Part shown: positions 37,446 to 47,491 of the stretch, piece by piece
Layout: each line of letters opens with the position of its first letter
How positions within the stretch are numbered: position 1 is the stretch's first letter
Assembly: GCF_014678725.1 (NCBI RefSeq)
Contig: NZ_CP061497.1
Coordinates: forward strand, 1,132,001-1,196,000
Direction: 5' to 3'
DNA length: 64,000 bases
Origin: Thermomonas sp. XSG
GTDB lineage: Bacteria; Pseudomonadota; Gammaproteobacteria; Xanthomonadales; Xanthomonadaceae
Notes under the pieces: generated by a model
The model's database searches: none
The model's input: the letters and a program-made list of their open reading frames with translations, nothing else
Told to the model about the DNA's origin: nothing
Program-made: the position numbers and the translations under genes

Positions 37446-38521
37446 CGACGCCTCCACGGCCGCGCCACACGGCCGTCGCGGGCATACAACCAGGCACCCA
37501 GCGCCAGCATCGGCAGCAGCAGCCACCACAGGCCGGCGGCCAGCGGCAGCTGGCCCGTGGCCAGCCATTCGGTGCCCAGGATCATCAGGAATATGCCCAC
37601 CAGATAGGCCAGGAAGGCCAGCAGCAGTGCGCCGTGGCGGGACTGGCGCGGCGAACTGCGCGCCAGCGGCAGCGCCATCAGCGCGAACGCCAGCGCCAGC
37701 AGCGGCGGCGCGATGCGCCAGTGCAGCTCGGCGCGCGCCGGGGCGGCGGGATCCGCCAGCAGTTCACCGATGGTCTTGAAAGCGGGGTCATCCATGCGCC
37801 GCTGGTCGTCCGGCGCCGGCAGCTGCATCTCGTTGCGGGCGTAGTGCATCAGCCGGTAGTCGAGTGCCTGCCCCGCCAGCGGGCCTTCCACCCGGAAACC
37901 GTCCAGCAGCGCCAGCACCCGCGCGCCCTGGTCGCGATACAGCTCGCCGCTGCGGGCAGTGGCCACGTCCATGCGGTCGCCACGCTCGCGGAAGATGAAC
38001 ACCCGCGCCAGCTTGGTGCCGTCGCTCGACATCTCGCCGGCATAGGCCACGCCGCCGCTGGCCATCGGCGTGAAGCGGCCCGGCTCCAACCCGGCCACCA
38101 GCAGGTTCTTGTTGGCCTCGATCACCATCCCGCGCGCCAGCCGGTTCGCCCAGGGGCCCAGCCACAGCGAACAGGCGGCGATCGCCAGCAGCACCGGCAC
38201 CGCCACCAGCAGCAGCGGGCGCAGCAGCCGGACCGGCCCCACGCCGGCCGCGGTCAGCACGTGCATTTCCGAATCGCGGTAGAGCCGGCCCACCGCCAGC
38301 AGCAGCCCCAGCAACAGTGCCAGCGGCAGGATCAGCGGCAGGTAGCCGAGCAGGCGCAGGCCCAGCTGTGACAGCAGCAGCGCAGGCGGGACCTTGCCGG
38401 CGGCCATCTCGCCGATCAGGTCGGCGAACACGCCGCCCAGGCTGACCATGCCCAGCACCACCAGCGCGGCTAGCACGGCACGGGCGAACTCGGCGCTGAG
38501 GTAGCGATCCAGCTTCGGCAT
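37442..38521 (-). CDS. lptF: LPS export ABC transporter permease LptF
   Basis: A 359-residue YjgP/YjgQ permease. It has [20 protein letters not shown] at the N-terminus, [29 protein letters not shown] near 65-90 (the cytoplasmic coupling region) and three C-terminal helices. It partners LptG in lipopolysaccharide export. It is divergent from pepA, as in many gammaproteobacteria. Confidence 0.95.
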   Translation of the reverse strand: MPKLDRYLSAEFARAVLAALVVLGMVSLGGVFADLIGEMAAGKVPPALLLSQLGLRLLGYLPLILPLALLLGLLLAVGRLYRDSEMHVLTAAGVGPVRLLRPLLLVAVPVLLAIAACSLWLGPWANRLARGMVIEANKNLLVAGLEPGRFTPMASGGVAYAGEMSSDGTKLARVFIFRERGDRMDVATARSGELYRDQGARVLALLDGFRVEGPLAGQALDYRLMHYARNEMQLPAPDDQRRMDDPAFKTIGELLADPAAPARAELHWRIAPPLLALAFALMALPLARSSPRQSRHGALLLAFLAYLVGIFLMILGTEWLATGQLPLAAGLWWLLLPMLALGAWLYARDGRVARPWRRR

Positions 38522-38548
38522 CAGGCCGGCCTGCTCCAGAACATGCTT

Positions 38549-38554
38549 TAGAAT
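38549..38554 (+). promoter_or_regulatory. Possible -10 box for pepA
   Basis: TAGAAT (within TTTAGAAT) lies 134 bases before the pepA start. The -35 position shows no good match. A transcript from here would include the hairpin at 38622-38649. Confidence 0.4.
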
Positions 38555-38602
38555 TGGGGTTCGCCACGCGCGGCGACTCGCCCGCGCCCGGCGCGGCCGC
38601 GC

Positions 38603-38608
38603 ATTGTA
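38603..38608 (-). promoter_or_regulatory. Possible -10 box for lptF
   Basis: TACAAT on the minus strand lies 82 bases before the lptF ATG. No good -35 was found. If both this and the plus-strand box at 38549 are used, the two divergent genes have overlapping 5' leaders. Confidence 0.4.
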
Positions 38609-38621
38609 AGCGACCCAGCCC

Positions 38622-38661
38622 GCCTGCCCGCCGGTCGCAACCGGCAGGCCGCCTTCTTTTT
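38622..38661 (+). terminator. Terminator-like hairpin in the pepA leader
   Basis: GCCGGT pairs with ACCGGC, with partial extension by flanking GCCTG/CAGGC, followed by TTCTTTTTC. It ends 28 bases before the pepA ATG. It looks like an intrinsic terminator but lies in the 5' leader, so it may attenuate pepA transcription or stop upstream transcripts. Confidence 0.4.
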
Positions 38662-38688
38662 CGTGACACAGCCCGGATACCTTGTTCG

Positions 38689-40170
38689 ATGACCCTCGAA
38701 TTCAGCCTGAACCAGACCGCCCCCGTCTCCGCCCCGGTTGACTGCATCGTGGTCGGCGCCTTCGCCGACGGCAGCCTGACGCCCGCCGCGCAAGCGCTGG
38801 ACGCCGCCAGCAGCGGCCGCATCCGCACCCTGCTGGAACGCGGCGACGTGTCCGGCAAGACCGGCAAGACCGCCCTGCTGCACGACCTGGGCGGGATCGC
38901 CGCGCCGCGGGTGCTGGTGGTGGGATTGGGGGATGCCGGCAAGTTCGGCGTGCCGCAGTACCTCAAGGCGGTGGGCGACGCCGCCCGCGCGCTGAAGACC
39001 GGCCCGGTGGCCACTGCACTGTTCACCCTGGCGGAAGTGGCGGTCAAGGACCGCGACGCCGCCTGGAACATCCGCCAGGCGGTGATCGCCGCCGACCACG
39101 CCTGCTACCGCTACCTCGCCACCCTCGGCGAGAAGAACAAGAAGCGCGAGGACAAGGGCCTGCAGCACCTGCACATCGCCGGCACCGATGCCACCGCGCT
39201 GGCGCAGGGCGTGGCGATCGCCGCGGGGGTGCGCTTCACCCGCGAGCTGGGCAACCTGCCGCCGAACATCTGCAACCCGGCCTACATCGCGCAGCAGGCG
39301 CAGGAGCTGGCGGCGCGCAGCGAGGGCGTCGAATGCGAGGTGCTGGACGACGCCGCGATGGAAGCGCTGGGCATGGGCTCGCTGCTGGCGGTGGCGCGCG
39401 GCAGCGCGCAGCGCCCGCGGCTGGTGGTGCTCAAGTACAACAACGGCGGCGACGCCAGGCCCTACGTGCTGGTCGGCAAGGGCATCACCTTCGACACCGG
39501 CGGCGTCAACCTGAAGACGCAGGGCGGCATCGAGGAGATGAAGTACGACATGTGCGGCGCCGGCAGCGTGCTGGGCACGTTCGTGGCCGCGGTCGGCATG
39601 CGCCTGCCGGTGAACCTGGTCTGCATCGCCGCGGCGGTGGAGAACGCCATCGACGGCAACAGCTACCGTCCGTCCGACGTCATCACCAGCATGTCCGGCA
39701 AGACCATCGAAGTGGGCAACACCGACGCCGAGGGCCGACTGATCCTGTGCGACGCGCTGACCTATGCGCAGCGCTTCCAGCCTGCCGCGCTGGTCAACGT
39801 CGCCACCCTCACCGGCGCCTGCATGGTCGCGCTGGGCAAGTACGCCACCGGCGTGATGACCAAGACCAGCCACGACCTGGCGCGCGAACTGCTGGACGCC
39901 GGCGAGACCGTGTTCGACCGCGGCTGGCAGCTGCCGCTGTGGGACGAATACCAGCCGATGCTGGACTCGGCGTTCGCCGACATCTACAACATCGGCGGCC
40001 GCTGGGCCGGCGCCATCACCGCCGGCTGCTTCCTGTCGCGCTTCACCGAAGGCCAGCGCTGGGTGCACCTGGACATCGCCGGATCGGCCTCCGACGACGG
40101 CAAGATGGGGATGGCCACGGGCCGCCCGGTCGGCATGCTGTCGCAGTGGCTGCTGGATCGCGCCGGCTGA
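38689..40170 (+). CDS. pepA: Leucyl aminopeptidase PepA
   Basis: A 493-residue M17 aminopeptidase. Its N-terminal macro-like domain is followed by the catalytic domain, with [14 protein letters not shown] (metal-binding Lys and Asp), YDMCGAG and the signature [10 protein letters not shown]. It releases N-terminal residues from peptides; in E. coli it is also a DNA-binding architectural factor for Xer recombination at plasmid sites. The ATG at 38689 matches the family start MTLEFSL; the frame stays open upstream but through unrelated sequence. Confidence 0.97.
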   Translation: MTLEFSLNQTAPVSAPVDCIVVGAFADGSLTPAAQALDAASSGRIRTLLERGDVSGKTGKTALLHDLGGIAAPRVLVVGLGDAGKFGVPQYLKAVGDAARALKTGPVATALFTLAEVAVKDRDAAWNIRQAVIAADHACYRYLATLGEKNKKREDKGLQHLHIAGTDATALAQGVAIAAGVRFTRELGNLPPNICNPAYIAQQAQELAARSEGVECEVLDDAAMEALGMGSLLAVARGSAQRPRLVVLKYNNGGDARPYVLVGKGITFDTGGVNLKTQGGIEEMKYDMCGAGSVLGTFVAAVGMRLPVNLVCIAAAVENAIDGNSYRPSDVITSMSGKTIEVGNTDAEGRLILCDALTYAQRFQPAALVNVATLTGACMVALGKYATGVMTKTSHDLARELLDAGETVFDRGWQLPLWDEYQPMLDSAFADIYNIGGRWAGAITAGCFLSRFTEGQRWVHLDIAGSASDDGKMGMATGRPVGMLSQWLLDRAG

Positions 40171-40177
40171 TGTCCGT

Positions 40178-40254
40178 GTAGGAGCGCACCGCAGGGGCGC
40201 GATGCCCATTGCGTACCCGACAACAGCAATCGCGCCCCTGCGGTGCGCTCCTAC
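40178..40254. repeat. Perfect 26-bp inverted repeat between pepA and holC
   Basis: The left arm (40178-40203) begins GTAGGAGCGCACCGC and ends GGGGCGCGAT. The right arm (40229-40254) is its exact reverse complement, with a 25-base loop between. Each arm also starts with GTAGGAGCG, the head of REP-type elements known from pseudomonads and xanthomonads. It fills nearly the whole pepA-holC gap and ends 11 bases before the holC ATG. Confidence 0.85.
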
Positions 40255-40265
40255 GGAAAACCACC

Positions 40266-40691
40266 ATGCCCCGCGCCGACTTCTACCTGATCGACAAGCC
40301 GCGCTTCCGCGAACAGCCGCTGCTGCTGGTCTGCGAGCTGGCCAAGCGTGCATTCGCCGCCGACCTGCCGACGCTGGTGCTGGCCCGCGACATGGCGCAG
40401 GCGGAAGCGCTGGACGACCTGCTGTGGTCGTTCGATCCCGACGAGTACCTGCCGCACCAGATCGCCGGGATGGACGAGGACGAGGACGAGGCGCCGGTGC
40501 TGATCGCCGCGCCGGAATCCGACCCCGCGCCGCGCCCGCTGCTGATCAACCTGCGCGACGACGCGCCGGTCGGCGCCTTCGAGCGCGTGCTGGAAGTGGT
40601 GCCGGCCGACCCGGCCGCGCGCGGCCCGCTGCGCGAGCGCTGGAAGCACTACCAGTCGCTGGGCTTCGATCTCAAGAAATACGACATGTAA
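40266..40691 (+). CDS. holC: DNA polymerase III subunit chi
   Basis: A 141-residue protein with the chi-subunit pattern MPRADFYLIDKPRF, KRAFAADLPTLVLARDMAQAEALDDLLWSFDPDEYLPH and RWKHYQSLGFDLKKYD. Chi links the clamp loader to SSB. The ATG at 40266 fits the family; the upstream in-frame start lies within the inverted repeat. The pepA-holC-valS order is conserved in gammaproteobacteria. Confidence 0.94.
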   Translation: MPRADFYLIDKPRFREQPLLLVCELAKRAFAADLPTLVLARDMAQAEALDDLLWSFDPDEYLPHQIAGMDEDEDEAPVLIAAPESDPAPRPLLINLRDDAPVGAFERVLEVVPADPAARGPLRERWKHYQSLGFDLKKYDM

Positions 40692-40792
40692 TGGCGTGCA
40701 GGCGGGGCAACAGCTCCGATCCAAACGCCACGGGTACGGCCCCGGCCGCGCCTGCATGAAGAACACCAACCGCTTTCGATGACGACGCACCG

Positions 40793-43672
40793 ATGACCAC
40801 CCTCGCCTCCGGCTTCGACCCGCAATCCTTCGAAAACCGCCTGTACCAGCAGTGGGAAGGCAGCGGCGCCTTCGCGCCGACCGGCGACGGCCCGGCCTAC
40901 ACCATCCTGCTGCCGCCGCCCAACGTCACCGGCACGCTGCACATGGGCCATGCGTTCCAGCACACGCTGATGGACGCGCTGGTGCGCTACCACCGCATGC
41001 GCGGCTACCGCACCCTGTGGCAGATGGGCACCGACCACGCCGGCATCGCCACCGAGATGGTGGTCAGCCGCAACCTCGCCATCGAGGGCAAGGGCGAAAC
41101 CCGCGATTCGCTGGGCCGCGAGCGTTTCATCGAAAAAGTGTGGGAATGGAAGCAGCACAGCGGCGACACCATCGAGCGGCAGATGCGCCGGCTGGGCGCC
41201 AGCGGCGACTGGTCGCGCAGCGTGTTCACCATGGACCCGATGCCGTCGCAGGCGATCACCGAGGCTTTCGTACGCCTGTTTGATGCGGGCCTGATCTACC
41301 GCGGCCAGCGGCTGGTCAACTGGGACCCGGTACTGAAGACCGCGATCTCCGACCTGGAAGTGGTGAGCGAGGAAGAGAACGGCCACCTGTGGTCGATCCG
41401 CTACCCGCTGGCCGATGGCGCGAGCTACGAGCACGTGGAGGTGGATGCCGACGGCGTCGAGATCCTGCGCGAGACCCGCGACTACGTGGTGGTAGCCACC
41501 ACCCGTCCCGAAACCATGCTCGGCGACACCGCCGCGATGGTGCATCCGGAAGACCCGCGCTACCTCGCGCTGCACGGCAAGTTCGTGCAGCTGCCGCTGA
41601 CCGGCCGCCGCATCCCGGTGATCACCGACGACTACGTCGACCGCGCCTTCGGCACCGGCGTGGTCAAGGTGACGCCGGCGCACGACTTCAACGACTACGC
41701 GGTAGGCCAACGCCACGGCCTGCCGATGATCAATATCTTCACCGACGACGCCAAGGTGGTGTCCGACCGCGACGACATCGCCGGCAAGTACCGCGGCCTG
41801 GACCGCTTCGAGGCGCGCAAGCTGATCGTCGCCGACCTCGAGGCCGCCGGCCTGCTGGTGGAGATCAAGCCCCACAAGCTGCAGGTGCCGCGCGGCGACC
41901 GCAGCGGCCAGGTGATCGAGCCCTACCTGACCGACCAGTGGTTCGTGCAGATGGACACGCTGGGCAAGCGCGGCCTGGCGCTGGCCGAGTCGGGCGCAGT
42001 GAAGTTCGTGCCGCCGAACTGGATCAATACCTACCGCCACTGGATGGAGAACCTGCAGGACTGGTGCATCAGCCGCCAGCTGTGGTGGGGCCACCGCATT
42101 CCGGCGTGGTTCGACGAAGCAGGCAAGGTCTACGTGGGCCGCAGCGAGGCCGAGGTGCGCGCGGCGCACGGCCTCGGCGATGCGCCGCTGCGGCAGGACC
42201 CGGACGTGCTGGAGACCTGGTTCTCCTCGGCGATGTTCCCGTTCAGCACCCAGGGCTGGCCGGACGCAGCGGCGATGGCCGAGCGCGGCTTCGACCGGCA
42301 CGTGCCGTCGAACGTGCTGGTCACCGGCTTCGACATCATCTTCTTCTGGGTCGCCCGGATGGTGATGATGACCGACCACTTCACCGGCCAGGTGCCGTTC
42401 CACGACGTCTACATCACCGGTCTGGTGCGCGACAAGAACGGCCAGAAGATGTCGAAGTCGAAGGGCAACGTGCTCGACCCGATCGACATCATCGACGGCA
42501 TCAGCGCCGACGACCTGGTCGCCAAGCGCACCTTCGGGCTGATGCAGCCGAAGATGGCCGAGAAGATCGAAAGGGACACCCGCAAGGAGTTCCCGAACGG
42601 CATCAACCCGCACGGCGCCGACGCGCTGCGCTTCACCATGGCCGCGCTGGCCGGGCCGGGCCGCGACATCAAGTTCGACCTCGCCCGCGCCGAGGGCTAC
42701 AAGAATTTCTGCAACAAGCTGTGGAACGCCACGCGTTTCGCGCTGATGAACGTCGGCGACGCAACCTTCACCGGCAAGCCGCAGCCGCGTACCGACGCCG
42801 AGCGCTGGATCCTGTCGCAGCTCGACCGGGTCAGCGCGGAAGCCGCGGAACACTTCGCCAGCTACCGCTTCGACCTGCTGGCGCAGTGCCTGTACGAATT
42901 CGCCTGGAACCAGTTCTGCGACTGGTTCGTGGAGCTGGCCAAGCCGGCCTTGAATGGCGCTGCACAGGGAGGTGCGAGTGTCGCTGAAGGCAGGGTGCCG
43001 GAAGCGACCGATGACGCCGCCACCGCGGACAGCACCCGCCATACCCTGCTTTACGTGCTGGACGCACTGCTGCGCATGCTGCATCCGCTGATCCCGTTCG
43101 TCACCGAGGAGCTGTGGCAGGCCGTGGCGCCGAAACTCGGCAAGTCCGGCAGCCTGATGCTGCAGCCGTACCCGCAGGCCGGCGACATCGACACCGCCGC
43201 CTTCGCGCAGGCCGAGGCCGACATCGAATGGCTGAAGGCCATGGCCAGCGCGGTGCGCCGCATCCGCAGCGAACTGGGCGTGTCGCCGGCGAAGCAGCTG
43301 GCCCTGCTGGCGCGCGGCGGCGGCGCCGACGATGCCTCGCGCCTGCAGCGTTTCGATGCCTCGCTGCGCTTCCTGTGCAAGCTGGAACGCATCGAAATCA
43401 TCGCCGGTGAGCCGCCCGCGGCCGCACCGGCCGTGGTCGGCGAGCTGCAGCTGTTCGTGCCGCTGGAAGGCCTGGTGGACCTCGACGCCGAGCGCGCGCG
43501 CCTGGACAAGGAAATCGCCAAGGTCGCGGCGGAAAAGGACAAGAGCGAGGCCAAGCTGGCCAGGTTCGGCGCCGGCGTGCCGGCCGCGGTGGTGGAGCAG
43601 GAACGGGCGCGCCTGGCCGACTGGACCGGCAAGCTTGACGCGCTCTCCGCGCAACGGAGTAGGCTGGGCTAG
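40793..43672 (+). CDS. valS: Valyl-tRNA synthetase
   Basis: A 959-residue class I synthetase with [13 protein letters not shown] (HIGH motif, about 46-58), an editing domain with [10 protein letters not shown] (about 235), KMSKSKGN (about 553) and a C-terminal coiled coil. It charges tRNA-Val and edits threonine. A low-complexity insert of roughly 20 residues (about 722-745) interrupts the anticodon-binding region between AKPALNG and STRHTLLYV. It lies about 100 bases after holC. Confidence 0.97.
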   Translation: MTTLASGFDPQSFENRLYQQWEGSGAFAPTGDGPAYTILLPPPNVTGTLHMGHAFQHTLMDALVRYHRMRGYRTLWQMGTDHAGIATEMVVSRNLAIEGKGETRDSLGRERFIEKVWEWKQHSGDTIERQMRRLGASGDWSRSVFTMDPMPSQAITEAFVRLFDAGLIYRGQRLVNWDPVLKTAISDLEVVSEEENGHLWSIRYPLADGASYEHVEVDADGVEILRETRDYVVVATTRPETMLGDTAAMVHPEDPRYLALHGKFVQLPLTGRRIPVITDDYVDRAFGTGVVKVTPAHDFNDYAVGQRHGLPMINIFTDDAKVVSDRDDIAGKYRGLDRFEARKLIVADLEAAGLLVEIKPHKLQVPRGDRSGQVIEPYLTDQWFVQMDTLGKRGLALAESGAVKFVPPNWINTYRHWMENLQDWCISRQLWWGHRIPAWFDEAGKVYVGRSEAEVRAAHGLGDAPLRQDPDVLETWFSSAMFPFSTQGWPDAAAMAERGFDRHVPSNVLVTGFDIIFFWVARMVMMTDHFTGQVPFHDVYITGLVRDKNGQKMSKSKGNVLDPIDIIDGISADDLVAKRTFGLMQPKMAEKIERDTRKEFPNGINPHGADALRFTMAALAGPGRDIKFDLARAEGYKNFCNKLWNATRFALMNVGDATFTGKPQPRTDAERWILSQLDRVSAEAAEHFASYRFDLLAQCLYEFAWNQFCDWFVELAKPALNGAAQGGASVAEGRVPEATDDAATADSTRHTLLYVLDALLRMLHPLIPFVTEELWQAVAPKLGKSGSLMLQPYPQAGDIDTAAFAQAEADIEWLKAMASAVRRIRSELGVSPAKQLALLARGGGADDASRLQRFDASLRFLCKLERIEIIAGEPPAAAPAVVGELQLFVPLEGLVDLDAERARLDKEIAKVAAEKDKSEAKLARFGAGVPAAVVEQERARLADWTGKLDALSAQRSRLG

Positions 43673-43678
43673 CACCAG

Positions 43679-43704
43679 CGCCCCGGGGCCACCGCGCCGG
43701 GGCG
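43679..43704 (+). terminator. Hairpin after valS
   Basis: CGCCCCGG and CCGGGGCG form an 8-bp stem with a 10-base loop just after the valS stop. No T-run follows, so readthrough into the diguanylate cyclase gene is possible. Confidence 0.4.
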
Positions 43705-43732
43705 ACGCACACGCCAGCGAGGGCATCCACAG

Positions 43733-45085
43733 ATGGCCAGCCAGACCCCGGGCAGCGGCGCGCCCATCACCACCGATCCCTACCGCCAGCTGCTGGACGA
43801 AGTGGGCGCGTTCGTCTACACCACCGACCTGGGCGGCCGCTACACCTACGCCAACCAGCTGGTGCTGGACCTGCTGGGCGGTCATCCGCTTGATGCCGTC
43901 CTGGGCAAGTCGTTCACCGACTTCGTCGACATCGGCGAAGCCGGCGACACCTTGCGCAAGACCGACCGGCGCGTGCTGGAGCTGGGCGAAACCATCGCCC
44001 GCGAGGAAACCAACCACATCCACGCCACCGGCGAATCGCGCAGCTACTGGTCGATCAAGAAACCGCTGCGAGATGCCAGCGGCGCCATCGCCGGGATGCT
44101 CGGGATTTCCCACGACATCACCGAGAAGAAGCGGCTGGAAGACCGGGTGCGCCAGCAGAAGGAACTGCTGGATACGGTGCTCGACAACATCGACGGCCTG
44201 GTCTACGTCAAAGGGGCCGATCGCCGCTTCCGCTATGCCAACCGGCACCTGGCCGATGTGTTCGGCCGGCCGGTGGAGCAGATCATCGGCAGGCTGGACA
44301 GCGAGCTGATGCCGCGCGAGGCCGCCGACGCGTTCTGGGAAAAGGACCTCCGCATGCTGGCCACCGGCGAGCGCTACGCCGGAGAGGAATCCCTGGTCGA
44401 TTCCAAAGGCCGCCTTCGCCACTACTGGAGCGTGGTGGTGCCGTGGCCGGACTTCAACGGCAGCCCCGCGCTGATCGGCCTGGTCACCGACATCACCGAG
44501 CTGCACGCGCTGAAGGAAGAACTGCAGCGGCAGGTGCGCACCGACAGCCTGACCGGGCTGGCCAACCGGCGCAGCTTCCAGGAGCGCGCGGAAAGCGAAT
44601 TCGCGCGCAGCCGCCGCCACGGCACCCCGCTGAGCCTGGTCGCCATCGACATCGATCATTTCAAGCGGGTCAACGACGATTACGGCCACGCCGTCGGCGA
44701 CCACGTGCTGCAGGACTTCGCCGGGTGCTGCCAGCACGCGCTGCGCGAGGAGGACCTGTGCGCGCGCACGGGCGGCGAGGAATTCTGCATCCTGCTCCCG
44801 GACACCGACGCGGCTGCCGCCCGCGTGATTGCCGAACGCATCCGGCTGATGACCGCCAGCTGCCGTCCCTGCCCCGAGCATCCCGCGCTCACGATCACCG
44901 CCAGCTTCGGCATCGCCTGCGTCGAACCGTCGGATCCCAGCTTCGACACCGTGTTCTCGCGCGCCGACCGTGCGCTGTACGCGGCCAAGCAGCAGGGCCG
45001 CGACCGCAGCTGCGTGCTGCGCGCCGAGCCGGCGGAAATGTCGGCACAGCAAGCCGTTCCGCCCCGCCACGCCATCCAGGACTGA
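43733..45085 (+). CDS. PAS-PAS-GGDEF diguanylate cyclase
   Basis: A 450-residue soluble protein. Two PAS domains (about residues 17-130 and 143-258) are followed by a GGDEF domain. The active-site GGEEF at 347-351 is intact, and an RxxD inhibitory site (REED, 338-341) stands exactly five residues before it. It should therefore make cyclic di-GMP and be product-inhibited. No transmembrane helix is seen, so it senses a cytoplasmic signal; the PAS ligands are unknown. It starts 60 bases after valS. Confidence 0.92.
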   Translation: MASQTPGSGAPITTDPYRQLLDEVGAFVYTTDLGGRYTYANQLVLDLLGGHPLDAVLGKSFTDFVDIGEAGDTLRKTDRRVLELGETIAREETNHIHATGESRSYWSIKKPLRDASGAIAGMLGISHDITEKKRLEDRVRQQKELLDTVLDNIDGLVYVKGADRRFRYANRHLADVFGRPVEQIIGRLDSELMPREAADAFWEKDLRMLATGERYAGEESLVDSKGRLRHYWSVVVPWPDFNGSPALIGLVTDITELHALKEELQRQVRTDSLTGLANRRSFQERAESEFARSRRHGTPLSLVAIDIDHFKRVNDDYGHAVGDHVLQDFAGCCQHALREEDLCARTGGEEFCILLPDTDAAAARVIAERIRLMTASCRPCPEHPALTITASFGIACVEPSDPSFDTVFSRADRALYAAKQQGRDRSCVLRAEPAEMSAQQAVPPRHAIQD

Positions 45086-45151
45086 GCAGCACCTGCGGCC
45101 GCAGCCGGGTGCCGACGGCAGGCCGGCAAGGCCAGCCTGTTTCCGGGCAAA

Positions 45152-45168
45152 AACAGTGCGCCGCTGTT
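45152..45168. promoter_or_regulatory. Short inverted repeat upstream of copL
   Basis: AACAG and CTGTT flank 7 bases, 37 bases upstream of the copL start. A TACAGT-like -10 follows near 45192. It could be an operator for a copper-responsive regulator, but none is encoded nearby and the repeat is short. Confidence 0.3.
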
Positions 45169-45204
45169 CACCCCCGCTTGTCCCCGGATGCTACAGTCCC
45201 CCGC

Positions 45205-45600
45205 ATGCTGCGCAGGCTGTCCCACTGGCTGTTGATAGTCTCGCTGATGCTGAATAGCATCGGCAGCGCCGCTGCGGGGGTTTCGATGCATCTGGACGCG
45301 CGCCAGGCTGCCCACCCTGCAGCTCCCAGCGGGATGGTTGCCGACCCTCATGCGCAGCACGACGGCCAGCCGGGCGTGGTGAGCGCTTCCGCGTCCGCGG
45401 ATCAGCACGGCAACTGCGGCGATGACTGCTGCGGCGGTGCCGACAGCTGCCAGTGCCTGTGCCTGCATCACGCCCAGGCCCTGGACCTACCGCTGCCCCA
45501 CCTGCCGTCGCTTGCCGGAACGGGCCTGGTCGCCTCGCTGGCGACGCTGGGCATTCCCGCGCCGCCATTGGGCGAGGACATCCGGCCCCCCATCCGCTGA
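45205..45600 (+). CDS. copL: CopL family metal-binding regulatory protein
   Basis: A 131-residue protein with a signal-like hydrophobic N-terminus (LSHWLLIVSLMLNSIGSAAAG) and a His/Asp-rich middle. A dense cysteine cluster follows at residues 71-89 (CGDDCC, CQCLCLHH). Size, composition and its place directly before copA match CopL of Xanthomonas, which is needed for copper-induced expression of copAB. Codons are consistent with a real gene. No ribosome site is evident before the ATG. Confidence 0.85.
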   Translation: MLRRLSHWLLIVSLMLNSIGSAAAGVSMHLDARQAAHPAAPSGMVADPHAQHDGQPGVVSASASADQHGNCGDDCCGGADSCQCLCLHHAQALDLPLPHLPSLAGTGLVASLATLGIPAPPLGEDIRPPIR

Positions 45601-45697
45601 CGGGAAGCCCGGCGCCGACGGCGCCGGTTGTCGTGCCCACGCCGCAAGGGTGGGCGTCAGTGCCGGTCCATCGGCCATTCGACCCCTGGAGCGTTCC

Positions 45698-47491
45698 ATG
45701 TCCCTGTTTCCTTCCGGCAGCGGAGGCGGCCTGCCCTCGCCATCGCGCCGTCGTTTCATCCAAGGCCTCGCTGCGGCGGGCGCCGTCTCCACCCTCGGGC
45801 TCTGGCCCAAGCCCGGCTGGGCCCTGCGATCCCCCGGGCAGCCGGAGGTGCTGGCCGGCACCGAGTTCGACCTGCGCGTCGGCGAGACGCTGGTCAACTA
45901 CACCGGCAGGACGCGCCCGGCCGTCACCATCAACGGCAGCCTGCCGGGGCCGATCCTGCGCTGGAAGGAAGGCACGACCGTCGCCCTGCGCGTGCGCAAC
46001 GAGCTGCCGCGCGGCTCGATCCACGGCCCGGATACCTCCGTCCATTGGCACGGCATCCTGCTGCCCGCGAACATGGACGGTGTGCCGGGGATGAGCTTCG
46101 ACGGCATCCGTCCGGGCGAGAGCTACCTGTACCGCTTCCAGGTCCGGCAGTCCGGCACCTACTGGTACCACAGCCATTCCGGCTTCCAGGAACAGGGCGG
46201 CATGTACGGGCCGCTGATCATCGACCCGATCGAGCCGGAGCCGTTCGCGTTCGACCGCGACTACGTGGTGTTCCTGTCCGACTGGACCGACATGGACCCG
46301 GCCCGGCTGTTCGCGCGGCTGAAGAAGATGTCCAGCCACGACAACTACCACCAGCGGACCGTCGGCGATTTCCTGCGCGACGTCGAGCGCGAAGGCGCAC
46401 GGGCCACGCTGGCCGACCGCGGCGCCTGGGGCCGGATGCGGATGACGCCGACGGACCTGTCCGATGTGAACGCCCACACCTATACCTACCTGCTCAACGG
46501 CACCACCGCGCTGGGCAACTGGACCGGGCTGTTCAAGCCGGGCGAGAAGGTGCGGCTGCGCTTCATCAATGGTTCGGCGATGACCTATTTCGACGTCCGC
46601 ATCCCCGGCCTGGAGATGACCGTGGTGGCGGTGGACGGCCAGTACGTGCATCCGCTCACGGTCGACGAGCTGCGGCTGGCGGCGGCGGAGACGTTCGACG
46701 TGATCGTCGAGCCGCGGGGCCAGGAGGCCTACACCATCTTCGCCCAGGACAGCGCGCGCACCGGCTGGATGTCGGCCACCCTCGCCGTGCGCGAGGGCCT
46801 GCGCGCGCCGGTGCCGGCGCTGGACCCGCGGCCGCTGCTCGGCATGGCGGACATGGGCCATGGCGGGATGGATGGCATGGCACACGCTCATGGCGCACCT
46901 GCAGGCGGATCCGGCCATGGCGGCCACGACATGCAAGGGATGGATCACGGCGGCGCGGGCATGCAGGCGCACCCGGCCAGCGAAACCGGCAACCCGCTGG
47001 TGGACATGCAGACCATGATGCCGGCGCCGAGGCTGTCGGACCCGGGCATCGGCCTGCGCGACAACGGCCGCAAGGTGGCGACCTACGCCGACCTCCGAAG
47101 CACCTTCCAGGACCCGGACGGGCGCGAGCCCGGGCGCACGATCGAGCTGCACCTGACCGGTCACATGGAGAAGTTCGCGTGGTCGTTCGACGGGCTGAAG
47201 TTCGCCCAGGCCGAGCCGCTCAGGCTGGCCTACGGCGAGCGGGTCCGGATCGAGCTGGTCAACGACACCATGATGAGCCACCCGATCCACCTGCATGGTT
47301 TGTGGAGCGACCTGGAAGACGAGCAAGGCAACTTCCATCTGCGCAAGCACACTATCGACATGCCGCCCGGGACGAAACGCAGCTACCGGGTGCGGGCCGA
47401 TGCGCTCGGCCGCTGGGCCTACCACTGCCATCTGTTCTTCCACATGGAGTCAGGCATGTTCCGCGAAGTGCGGGTGGAGGAAGGCGCATGA
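45698..47491 (+). CDS. copA: Copper resistance multicopper oxidase CopA
   Basis: A 597-residue periplasmic multicopper oxidase with a Tat signal (SRRRFIQGLAAAGA). The copper ligands are HWHG near 116, WYHSHS near 156-161, HPIHLHG near 528 and HCHLFFHMESGM near 576-587. A Met/His-rich segment (about 386-425, many MGHGG and MDHGG units) is typical of CopA and may bind extra copper. GGAG precedes the ATG. Its stop overlaps the copB start (ATGA). Confidence 0.95.
   Translation: MSLFPSGSGGGLPSPSRRRFIQGLAAAGAVSTLGLWPKPGWALRSPGQPEVLAGTEFDLRVGETLVNYTGRTRPAVTINGSLPGPILRWKEGTTVALRVRNELPRGSIHGPDTSVHWHGILLPANMDGVPGMSFDGIRPGESYLYRFQVRQSGTYWYHSHSGFQEQGGMYGPLIIDPIEPEPFAFDRDYVVFLSDWTDMDPARLFARLKKMSSHDNYHQRTVGDFLRDVEREGARATLADRGAWGRMRMTPTDLSDVNAHTYTYLLNGTTALGNWTGLFKPGEKVRLRFINGSAMTYFDVRIPGLEMTVVAVDGQYVHPLTVDELRLAAAETFDVIVEPRGQEAYTIFAQDSARTGWMSATLAVREGLRAPVPALDPRPLLGMADMGHGGMDGMAHAHGAPAGGSGHGGHDMQGMDHGGAGMQAHPASETGNPLVDMQTMMPAPRLSDPGIGLRDNGRKVATYADLRSTFQDPDGREPGRTIELHLTGHMEKFAWSFDGLKFAQAEPLRLAYGERVRIELVNDTMMSHPIHLHGLWSDLEDEQGNFHLRKHTIDMPPGTKRSYRVRADALGRWAYHCHLFFHMESGMFREVRVEEGA

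Noticed and set aside
40649-45070. A 1473-codon minus-strand open frame opposite valS and the diguanylate cyclase
   Set aside because: Composition mirrors the antisense of two clear genes, no domain is recognisable, and no ribosome site fits.
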